From an uncultured Prevotellaceae bacterium (GTDB taxonomy: Bacteria; Bacteroidota; Bacteroidia; Bacteroidales; Muribaculaceae): 34,391 bases of DNA. The notes beneath the pieces are model-generated. The model had not been told where the DNA came from and searched no databases. It saw only the letters and a program-made list of their open reading frames with translations. The stretch's first letter is position 1, and each line of letters starts with the position of its first letter. Positions 1 through 7,469 of this stretch are shown here, piece by piece. The stretch lies in NCBI GenBank assembly GCA_900541935.1, contig UQLZ01000020.1:1-34391 (forward strand), in the 5' to 3' direction. Position numbers and translations under genes: made by a program.

Positions 1-797
1 ACCTCTTTCTGTGCCCCTCCTACCATCTATCGCTTCATGATTCAGGAGGATTTCTCTAAGTATGACCTCAGCAGTCTTGAATACTGCACCACTGCGGGAG
101 AGGCTATGAACCCATCTGTGGCAGAAACCTTCCAGAAACTGACAGGCGTTCAGATTTATGAGGGCTTCGGACAGACAGAGACCACCATGACTCTTGGCAC
201 CTTCCCCTGGATCAAGCCAAAGCCAGGAAGCATGGGTAAGCCTAACCCACAATACGAGGTTCACATCCTTCGCCCAGACATGAGCGAATGCGAGGATGGC
301 GAAAAAGGCGAAATTTGCATCCGCATAGGGACCAAAAACCTATCGGCCTTTTCAAATACTATTACCGTGACGAGAAACAGACAAAATCTGTATGGCATGA
401 CGGCTACTATCATACAGGCGACATGGCTTGGCGCGACGAGGAAGGCTACTTCTGGTTTGAGGGAAGAATTGACGATGTAATCAAGAGCTCAGGCTATCGC
501 ATTGGTCCCTTCGTGGTACATAATGCCCTGATTGCCCATCCTGCCGTAGTAGAGTGTGCCATTACCGGTGTACCAGACCCTATAAGAGGTATGGTGGTAA
601 AGGCTACTGTTGTGCTCAAAGATGAGTACAAGAGTTTGGCAGGTCCCGACCTGATCAAGAAGTTGCAGGATCACGTAAAGCACGAGACTGCCCCTTATAA
701 GTATCCTCGCATCATCGAGTTCGTAGATGAATTGCCAAAGACCATCTCAGGCAAGATTCGAAGAGTCGAAATAAGAGAGAAGGACAATAAAAAATAA
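1..797 (+). CDS. Acyl-CoA synthetase (AMP-binding), 5'-truncated and frameshifted
   Basis: This is the C-terminal part (about 265 visible residues) of an adenylate-forming acyl-CoA synthetase, which activates a carboxylic acid with ATP and transfers it to CoA. The reading frame is open from base 1, so the gene starts outside the window. Visible family motifs are YEGFGQTET, YHTGDMAWRDEEGYFWFEGR with the hinge Asp, DDVIKSSGYRIGPF and the lysine motif PKTISGKIRR near the end. The coding frame changes at the A-run 334-338. One additional A there would join GEICIRIGTK to KPIGLFKYYYRDE, as the family requires, so a one-base deletion or sequencing error is likely. It resembles medium-chain acyl-CoA synthetases; the substrate cannot be read. 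Val codons are GTA-rich, like the first part of proB and unlike most of the window. Confidence 0.85.
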
Positions 798-860
798 TAT
801 CTATCCGAGGGGTTTAGAATTGAAGGTCACAAATTCTCCTCCCAATCATATCAATACAAA

Positions 861-1940
861 ATGGATAAAAGAATTGTAGTAAAAGTGGGCAGCAACGTGC
901 TGACCCGTGAAGATGGCAAACTCGACGTAACAAGAATGTCGGCTATTGTCGACCAAATCGTATGGCTCAAGCAACAGGGCTATGAGGTCATCCTGGTTTC
1001 ATCAGGAGCTGTGGCTGCAGGAAGAGCCGAACATCACGTAGAGCACCATCTTGACAGCGTAGAGCAACGCCAGTTGTTCTCAGCCATCGGTCAGGTAAAG
1101 CTTATCGGCTTATACTACGACCTCTTTCGTGAATACAAGATCAAGATTGGTCAGGTGCTTACCATGAAGGAGAACTTCGGTGCCGAGGAACAGTACAAGA
1201 ATCAGGAAGCCTGTATGGAAGTCATGCTGGAGAACGGTGTTCTCCCCATCGTGAACGAAAACGATACGGTATGTATCACCGAGCTGATGTTTACTGATAA
1301 TGACGAATTGTCGGGACTCATTGCGTCAATGCTCGGTATGGATGCGTTGGTTATTTTGTCGAATATCGACGGTGTTTATACAGGTAATCCAGCCGACCCG
1401 GCTTCGGAACTTATCCGCGAAATCAAACCCGAAAGCGATTTAGACGGTGAAGCGATTATAAGCAAGTCAAAGTCGCAGTACGGTCGTGGGGGTATGGAAA
1501 CTAAATTCCGCATAGCCCGCAAGGTTGCTGATGAAGGGATAGCCGTTATAATAGCCAATGGAACGCGGCAGAATATTTTGGAGCATCTTATTCTTGGTGA
1601 TGGCTCAGTCCCTTGCACTTTGTTTGCCCCATCCAGCCATCCTGTTTCGAGCGTTAAGAAATGGATTGCCCATAGTGAGGACTTTGCGAAAGGCGAGATA
1701 CATATTAATGAAGGAGCGTTTAAGGCACTTACTTCAGGCGAGGCATCTTCGTTGCTACCTGTTGGCGTTGTTGCCGTTGAGGGAAATTTTGAGAAAGATG
1801 ATATTGTCCGCATAGTTTCGCCCGACGGTAATGCTTTTGCAGTTGGCAGAACGAGTTATGATAGCGAAGAGGCTCGCGGTGCAATGGGTAAGCAGGGGCA
1901 GAAGCCTATTATACATTATGATTATCTTTGCATTGAATAG
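861..1940 (+). CDS. proB: Glutamate 5-kinase ProB
   Basis: Phosphorylates L-glutamate to gamma-glutamyl phosphate, the first step of proline synthesis in the cytoplasm. The 359-residue protein opens with the amino-acid-kinase motif VVKVGSNVLT and continues with VILVSSGAVAAGR, PIVNENDTV, LSNIDGVYTG and GRGGMETK. The C-terminal ~100 residues fit the PUA domain found in many ProB proteins. The start is the ATG just before the kinase motif. proA follows after 7 bases, so the two are surely co-transcribed. Codon use changes within the gene: valine is GTA/GTG-rich up to about 1275 and almost only GTT after about 1340, although the protein remains intact across the switch. Confidence 0.96.
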   Translation: MDKRIVVKVGSNVLTREDGKLDVTRMSAIVDQIVWLKQQGYEVILVSSGAVAAGRAEHHVEHHLDSVEQRQLFSAIGQVKLIGLYYDLFREYKIKIGQVLTMKENFGAEEQYKNQEACMEVMLENGVLPIVNENDTVCITELMFTDNDELSGLIASMLGMDALVILSNIDGVYTGNPADPASELIREIKPESDLDGEAIISKSKSQYGRGGMETKFRIARKVADEGIAVIIANGTRQNILEHLILGDGSVPCTLFAPSSHPVSSVKKWIAHSEDFAKGEIHINEGAFKALTSGEASSLLPVGVVAVEGNFEKDDIVRIVSPDGNAFAVGRTSYDSEEARGAMGKQGQKPIIHYDYLCIE

Positions 1941-1947
1941 ATGAGTT

Positions 1948-3198
1948 ATGGATAGTAAGTTGAAAAAAATGTTAGAAGATGCACGGGTTGCATCACGCAA
2001 GTTGAATCTTGCAACGGATGGGGAAATCAATAAGGTTTTGCTTGCCGTTGCTGATGCTATCGAGAGTCATCTCGATGAAATGTTGGTGGCCAACGTTGAG
2101 GACTTGAATGCAATGGACCAGTCTGACCCAAAATATGACCGTTTGCGTTTGACAGAGGACCGCCTTACAGGCATTGCTTCTGATATGCGGCGCGTTGCGG
2201 AACTGCCTTCGCCACTTGGGACTGTGCTTAAAGACTGGACTCAGCCTAATGGGATGGAAATAAAAAAAATCAGCGTTCCTTTCGGAGTTATTGGCGTTAT
2301 TTACGAGGCTCGCCCTAACGTAACCTTTGACGTTTTTTCACTATGTTTGAAAAGCGGAAATGTGTGCGTACTGAAAGGTGGTTCAGATGCACTTCATTCA
2401 AATGAGGCTGCAATTAAGATTATCCGTAATACTTTGAAAGAATGTGGGTTTGATGAGAATTGTGCAACGCTCTTGCCAGCAGACCATGAGGCTACAAAAG
2501 AGGTGCTTCAGGCGGTTGGATATGTTGACCTTGTTATTCCTCGCGGTAGCAGTCGCCTTATTCAGATGGTTCGCGACAATGCTCTCGTGCCGGTTATTGA
2601 AACAGGTGCTGGTATCTGTCATTGCTATTTCCACTCATCAGCCGACTTGGAAAAAGGAAAGGCAATTGTTTGTAATGCAAAGACACGACGTGTAAGTGTT
2701 TGCAATGCCCTTGACTGCCTTATTATTGATAAAGACAGGCTTGGGGATTTGGAAGAATTGCTCGCTCCAATGGTTGAAAAGCAGGTTGAAGTTTACGCTG
2801 ATGCAGCCGCTTTTAATGCCCTTGATGGAAAGTATCCATTACTTCATAGGGCAACGGAAGATAATTTCGGTATGGAATATCTGGACTATAAGATGACTGT
2901 TGTGACAGTTTCTGGTATTGATGAGGCGTTGGCTCATATCGCTAAATATTCGTCAAAGCATAGCGAAAGCATTGTTGCAGAGGATAAATCAGCATGCCTG
3001 CGATTTGAAAAGGAGGTTGATGCGGCTTGTGTATATACCAATTTGCCAACTTCTTTTACTGACGGCGGTCAGTTTGGCTTTGGAGCGGAGATAGGAATAT
3101 CTACTCAGAAACTTCACGCCCGTGGTCCTATGGGTTTGCCTGAATTGACAACATACAAATATTTAATTTCCGGTAACGGACAAATAAGAAATTCATAA
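1948..3198 (+). CDS. proA: Glutamate-5-semialdehyde dehydrogenase (gamma-glutamyl phosphate reductase) ProA
   Basis: Reduces gamma-glutamyl phosphate with NADPH to glutamate-5-semialdehyde, the second step of proline synthesis. The 416-residue length is normal. Visible are VPFGVIGVIYEARPNVT, the glycine-rich VLKGGSDALHSN segment, the catalytic cysteine in RRVSVCNALDCL and a C-terminal FGFGAEIGISTQKLHARGP block typical of ProA. It starts 7 bases after proB, and mntP follows after 2 bases. No proC is visible in the window, so the last reductase must be encoded elsewhere. Confidence 0.97.
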   Translation: MDSKLKKMLEDARVASRKLNLATDGEINKVLLAVADAIESHLDEMLVANVEDLNAMDQSDPKYDRLRLTEDRLTGIASDMRRVAELPSPLGTVLKDWTQPNGMEIKKISVPFGVIGVIYEARPNVTFDVFSLCLKSGNVCVLKGGSDALHSNEAAIKIIRNTLKECGFDENCATLLPADHEATKEVLQAVGYVDLVIPRGSSRLIQMVRDNALVPVIETGAGICHCYFHSSADLEKGKAIVCNAKTRRVSVCNALDCLIIDKDRLGDLEELLAPMVEKQVEVYADAAAFNALDGKYPLLHRATEDNFGMEYLDYKMTVVTVSGIDEALAHIAKYSSKHSESIVAEDKSACLRFEKEVDAACVYTNLPTSFTDGGQFGFGAEIGISTQKLHARGPMGLPELTTYKYLISGNGQIRNS

Positions 3199-3200
3199 TA

Positions 3201-3770
3201 ATGACATTAATAGCCTTGTTATTCTTGTCTGTCAGTCTTGCGATGGACTGCTTTTCTGTGTCGTTGGCGAGCGGTGTTGCGCAGCGCAGGTTGACTCTTG
3301 GCAATATCTTGAAAATGGCAGTCTTTTTTGGACTGTTTCAAGGAATTATGCCTGTGCTTGGGTGGCTTGCTGCTGCCTCGTTCAGTGATTTGATTAAGGA
3401 CTATGACCATTGGATTGCATTTGGATTACTGTCATTCCTTGGAATAAAGATGATTTTGGAATGCTTTAAGGATGAAGGTGAAAAGTCGTTTGACCCGAGC
3501 AAGTTAAGTGTATTGTTGACATTATCGGTTGCAACAAGTATTGATGCACTTGCTGTTGGCTTGACTTTTGCATTTATCAGCATGAGAGTTGCAGATGTCT
3601 TTATTGCATCTGGTATTATTGCCACCGGGTCTTTCCTATTTACCCTTGCAGGAAATTTTTTAGGCTCTTATGTTGGAAAGAAATTCAAATTTCCGTTTGA
3701 GGCTGTTGGTGGAGTAGCCTTGATTTGTATCGGGTTGAAAATTCTTTTCGAACATATAGGTGTTATTTAG
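3201..3770 (+). CDS. mntP: Manganese efflux pump MntP (DUF204 family)
   Basis: A 189-residue inner-membrane protein with about six hydrophobic segments, matching the MntP/YebN family that exports Mn2+. The two half-repeats carry the family's acidic membrane motifs: AMDCFSVSLASG near the N-terminus and SIDALAVGLTFAF in the second half. It begins 2 bases after proA, so it is probably read from the same transcript, although its function is unrelated to proline synthesis. In other bacteria this family can be controlled by a manganese riboswitch. None is visible here because there is no leader. Confidence 0.88.
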   Translation: MTLIALLFLSVSLAMDCFSVSLASGVAQRRLTLGNILKMAVFFGLFQGIMPVLGWLAAASFSDLIKDYDHWIAFGLLSFLGIKMILECFKDEGEKSFDPSKLSVLLTLSVATSIDALAVGLTFAFISMRVADVFIASGIIATGSFLFTLAGNFLGSYVGKKFKFPFEAVGGVALICIGLKILFEHIGVI

Positions 3771-3781
3771 TTACAAATGAT

Positions 3782-3789
3782 TAAATTTG
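3782..3789 (+). promoter_or_regulatory. Possible -7 promoter element before the polyprenyl synthase gene
   Basis: TAAATTTG matches the Bacteroidota -7 consensus TAnnTTTG and lies 31 bases before the ATG at 3821. No convincing -33 TTTG is found at the right distance, so this is a weak call. Confidence 0.3.
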
Positions 3790-3820
3790 CCTTGATTAAC
3801 CAACTTAATAAAATATCGCG

Positions 3821-4798
3821 ATGAGAACGTTAGAAGAATATATTGACCTTGCAGAGCAAGCGATGACAACAATCGCTTATCCATCAGAGCCGAATGGCTT
3901 GTATGAACCAATAGCATACGGACTTTCCAACGGGGGCAAGCGCTTGCGTCCCGCTATTCTTCTTGCGGCGTGCGAGGCTGTTGGCAAGGATTGCTTGACA
4001 GCATTGAACCAGGCGGCTGCCATTGAAATGTACCATAATTTCACTCTTTTTCATGATGACGTTATGGATAATGCCGATATTCGTAGAGGCAAGCCAACAG
4101 TTTGTGCAAAATGGGATAACAATACTGCAATCCTTTCTGGCGACACCTTGCTGACGATGGCTTCTGAAAAGGTTATTACTGGTATTGATGCTCAAAAGGC
4201 GGTTAAATTGTTGCAAATCTTCAACCGTACGGCGATTGAGGTCTATGAAGGTCAGCAGTATGACATGGAATTTGAAAATCGCACTGACGTTTCCATTGAT
4301 GAGTATATTAATATGATTCGCCTCAAAACTTCGGTACTGTTGGGTGGTGCCTGCCGTATTGGTGCAGAACTTGCTGATGCTACTGAAGAGCAGAGCGAAG
4401 CACTTTATCAATTCGCTATCAATCTCGGACTTGCATTCCAGTTGCAAGATGACCTTCTTGATGTCTATGGTGATCCTGAGATTTTCGGTAAGGCTATTGG
4501 CGGGGATATAATGAACAATAAGAAGACATTCCTTTTAATCAATGCAATGCTTTTGGCAAAAGGTGATGATGCAGAGGAACTTAATTATTGGTTGCATAAT
4601 CCCGAGCCGCTGCCAGGCGAAAAAATTGCTGGTGTAACCGCTATATACAACCGCCTTGGTATTGATGCAATATGCCGTGAGGCGATTGAGGACTACCATA
4701 AAAAGTCGTTGTATTATATTGAAAATTCGGGTTTGTCTAAAGAGGCTGTCGATTTCTTCATGTCGTTTGCTGAATCTCTTATGAACAGAAAGAAATGA
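3821..4798 (+). CDS. Polyprenyl diphosphate synthase (trans-isoprenyl diphosphate synthase)
   Basis: Condenses allylic diphosphates with isopentenyl diphosphate to make a linear isoprenoid diphosphate, likely for the quinone tail. The 325-residue protein has GGKRLRP at about 38-44, the first aspartate-rich motif DDVMD at 79-83 followed by RRGKP, and the second motif DDLLD in LQDDLLDVYGD. The three-residue spacing of the first motif fits long-chain or GGPP-type enzymes rather than bacterial farnesyl synthases, which have a longer insert. The chain length of the product cannot be decided from sequence alone. Its stop overlaps the start of the TatD gene by four bases (ATGA), indicating translational coupling. 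Confidence 0.9.
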   Translation: MRTLEEYIDLAEQAMTTIAYPSEPNGLYEPIAYGLSNGGKRLRPAILLAACEAVGKDCLTALNQAAAIEMYHNFTLFHDDVMDNADIRRGKPTVCAKWDNNTAILSGDTLLTMASEKVITGIDAQKAVKLLQIFNRTAIEVYEGQQYDMEFENRTDVSIDEYINMIRLKTSVLLGGACRIGAELADATEEQSEALYQFAINLGLAFQLQDDLLDVYGDPEIFGKAIGGDIMNNKKTFLLINAMLLAKGDDAEELNYWLHNPEPLPGEKIAGVTAIYNRLGIDAICREAIEDYHKKSLYYIENSGLSKEAVDFFMSFAESLMNRKK

Positions 4799-5565
4799 TA
4801 GATACTCATTCGCATATATATCTTGAGGAATTTGATGCCGACAGGGCAGAAGTTGTGCAACGAGCAAAATCGGCGGGGTTGAGGCATATCGTTCTGCCGA
4901 ATGTTGACTTGGAGACGGTCGCTCCGATGCAAACTCTTGCGGCTGCATATCCGGGTTATATCTCAATGGCTATGGGGTTACATCCAACATCTGTTGGCGA
5001 GGATTATAAGGAGCAACTGTCTTTGACCCGAAAATTTTTAGAAGAGGGTAATTATATTGCAGTTGGAGAGGTTGGCATAGACCTATATTGGGATGCAACA
5101 TTCAGAGCGGAGCAGATGGAGGCTTTCGATGAGCAGTTGCATTGGGCGGAAGATAAGTCGCTACCTGTAATTATCCATTCTCGTGATGCTTTGGAGGAAA
5201 TATTGGCAGTGTTTAAGAATTATAGTGGAAAATTGCCACAATGTGTTTTTCATAGTTTTGGAGGCAGTGTTGAAGATGTCAGGCGTATTCGTGAGTTCGG
5301 GAATTTCCTTTTTGGTATTAACGGAGTCGTAACATTTAAAAATTCAAAACTTTATGAAGTACTACCCGAAATTGGCCTTGACCATATTTTACTTGAAACT
5401 GATTGTCCTTACCTAACACCTGTGCCGTATCGTGGAAAGCGTAATGAAAGTTCTTATGTGCCATATATAGCGCAGAAGATAGCAGAAACTCTGGAAATAT
5501 CCGTTGATACTGTCTCAGCACAAACTGACAAAAATGCAATTTGCTTTTTCAATCTTGACACTTAG
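4795..5565 (+). CDS. TatD family metal-dependent hydrolase (putative DNase)
   Basis: A 256-residue TIM-barrel hydrolase of the TatD family; characterised members are metal-dependent 3'-5' exonucleases. The metal ligands are visible: the N-terminal IDTHSHIYL pair of histidines, the glutamate in AVGEVGIDLYWD, the histidines in PVIIHSRDA and QCVFHSFGG, and the aspartate in LLETDCPYLTP. The start overlaps the upstream isoprenoid gene by four bases, so the pair forms an operon. Its cellular substrate is unknown here. Confidence 0.9.
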   Translation: MIDTHSHIYLEEFDADRAEVVQRAKSAGLRHIVLPNVDLETVAPMQTLAAAYPGYISMAMGLHPTSVGEDYKEQLSLTRKFLEEGNYIAVGEVGIDLYWDATFRAEQMEAFDEQLHWAEDKSLPVIIHSRDALEEILAVFKNYSGKLPQCVFHSFGGSVEDVRRIREFGNFLFGINGVVTFKNSKLYEVLPEIGLDHILLETDCPYLTPVPYRGKRNESSYVPYIAQKIAETLEISVDTVSAQTDKNAICFFNLDT

Positions 5566-5591
5566 GCAGAAAATAAGGTTTTAGTCATATT

Positions 5592-7226
5592 ATGGCCGTT
5601 TTTATGGGAAGATCATTTTTTTACTTAATCCTTTCTGTTGTTTTAATATCTTTACTTTCAGGACTTTTTTCCTGTAAAAGGGAAAGTGACGTTTATTTTG
5701 CAGAACTTGATGAGTTGGTTAGAAATTCCAAGCCATACGAGCAGAATTTCCAAAGACGACTAGATAGTCTTAAATGTCAGTATCGCCTATGCCGTTCTGA
5801 TTCATTGAAATTTAGAATTGCGGAAGGCATCTTTGATATGTACCGTAATTTTAGAATAGATTCGGCTCTCGTTTTTGCTGATAGCATTCGTGCTCTATCT
5901 AAGGGGATGGGCGATTATTATGTTAATCGTGCGGAAATGCATTATGCTGATGCTTTGAATAAGTTTGGCAGGCATGATGAGGCTATTCGTGTTCTTGATA
6001 ATATTGAGCGGACTGATTCGGTAAGGGTTGACAATTACTTCTATTATCTATATCATACTGCATTATCTTCGCTTTTGTCAAATATCTCTAATGAGGAGGA
6101 GCGGAAGAAATATAATATGATGCTGGAGGCTTATAATGATACTTCGTTAATAATTAGCCATCAAAATTCAGAGGAGAAATTGTCAAATAGGGCGTGGCTG
6201 CTTGCAAAGCAGGGAAATAGAAAGGAGGCGTTGTCTATCCTGTTGGATTATTACAAATCTAAGGAAGAAAGCAGTGAAGTGCATTCGGGGAATATGGCAT
6301 CGGTTGAGTTTCAGATTGCTAATCTTTATTTGCTTGAAAAAGATACTGTTTTGGGAATTGAGTATTTAAAACGGGCGTCTATTTCAGACCTAAAACAGTC
6401 TAAAAGGGTGTATATGTCGCTGTGGAGACTTGCAGAGGTTCTATACCAGAAAGGCGATGTTGACAGGTCTTATTTATATGTAAACAGGTCGCTTAGAGAT
6501 GTTAGCGAAGGTAAGGCTCGTTATAGGATGTACGATGTTGTTAAGTATATGCCAATTATTTCAGAATCGTATGAGCAAAGTGAAGATATCGCCGATATTG
6601 GCAAATTTGTTTTCATGACTGCTATCGTTCTGATTGCGTTGATAATGGCTCTTGCCTACTGGCTCGTTAGGAGAAGAAATAGCGCCCTTGCGGCGATGCA
6701 TAAGCAACTCAATGCTCGAAATGCTGAATTGATGAGGCTTGCAGGAGAGTTAAAGGAATCGAACCAGATTAAGGTAAAGTATATGGCATTGCTTTTTAAT
6801 ATATGTTCTGATATTATCCGTGAGAATGAGGCTTTTAAGAAGAATATGCTGCGAAAGTTGTCGGTAAGAAAACTGGCGGAAATGGAAAAGATGCTTGAAA
6901 AATCAGATGAGAATAAGGATTTTAAGAAACTTATCCAGGAATTTGATACGATTTTCCTTTCCATTTTTCCTAATTTTGTTTCCGATTTTAACAATTTGCT
7001 TCGCCCAGAAGAGAGAATTGTTTTGAAGCATGACAAATTGCTTACCCCAGAATTGAGAATATACGCCCTGATTAGATTGGGAATTACCGAGAATGCTCAG
7101 ATAGCAGAGTTCTTGCACTATTCCATTCAGACTGTTTATAATTATCGCCAGAGAATGAGAAATAAGGCTCTCGTTAAAGGCAAGAGCCTTTCAGCACAGA
7201 TGCAGAAGATTCTTGGCGGAGTGTAG
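5592..7226 (+). CDS. Membrane-anchored TPR/HTH regulator (DUF6377-like)
   Basis: A 544-residue protein with the architecture of Bacteroidota DUF6377 regulators. An N-terminal lipoprotein-like signal ends in LLSGLFSC (Cys28). TPR-like helical repeats fill about 60-330, a single membrane segment lies at about 338-360 (AIVLIALIMALAYWLV), and a charged coiled-coil linker follows. The C-terminal block has LTPELRIYALIRLGI at about 484-498 and then a helix-turn-helix (ENAQIAEFLHYSIQTVYNYR). The arrangement suggests periplasmic sensing coupled to DNA binding in the cytoplasm. It begins 26 bases after the TatD gene and stands directly upstream of susC, so control of the SusCD-phosphatase locus is the natural inference. 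A lipid-anchored N-terminus plus an internal membrane segment is slightly odd; Cys28 may simply be part of an uncleaved or type I signal. Confidence 0.75.
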   Translation: MAVFMGRSFFYLILSVVLISLLSGLFSCKRESDVYFAELDELVRNSKPYEQNFQRRLDSLKCQYRLCRSDSLKFRIAEGIFDMYRNFRIDSALVFADSIRALSKGMGDYYVNRAEMHYADALNKFGRHDEAIRVLDNIERTDSVRVDNYFYYLYHTALSSLLSNISNEEERKKYNMMLEAYNDTSLIISHQNSEEKLSNRAWLLAKQGNRKEALSILLDYYKSKEESSEVHSGNMASVEFQIANLYLLEKDTVLGIEYLKRASISDLKQSKRVYMSLWRLAEVLYQKGDVDRSYLYVNRSLRDVSEGKARYRMYDVVKYMPIISESYEQSEDIADIGKFVFMTAIVLIALIMALAYWLVRRRNSALAAMHKQLNARNAELMRLAGELKESNQIKVKYMALLFNICSDIIRENEAFKKNMLRKLSVRKLAEMEKMLEKSDENKDFKKLIQEFDTIFLSIFPNFVSDFNNLLRPEERIVLKHDKLLTPELRIYALIRLGITENAQIAEFLHYSIQTVYNYRQRMRNKALVKGKSLSAQMQKILGGV

Positions 7227-7385
7227 GCTCAAAATTGTGATATTTTGCGCTGAAATACTTAACATATTGTTACTTTTTCTTGTGTTACAAAATGATTTAA
7301 AAAACTGAATAACAGATAACTATTATAATTATAAACTTACTTCATTACTTACTTGCTATTTTATTCCTTTGATAGTAGTCTTAAT

Positions 7386-7417
7386 TTTGTGGTGCAAACC
7401 TAAATTTATAATGTTTG
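7386..7417 (+). promoter_or_regulatory. Candidate promoter of the susC operon
   Basis: TTTG at 7386-7389, a 20-base spacer and AATGTTTG at 7410-7417 (one mismatch to TAnnTTTG) have correct spacing. A competing perfect -7 match, TAATTTTG at 7382-7389, overlaps it but has no TTTG at proper distance. Either would give an AT-rich leader before the ATG at 7470. Confidence 0.4.
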
Positions 7418-7469
7418 ATAATATTTAAAGGTATATTACTTATTTAAGAATACTATAAAAAACTGAATT

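Noticed and set aside
3884..4447. Minus-strand 187-codon ORF
   Set aside because: It is the shadow of the polyprenyl synthase gene and has no signal or motif of its own.
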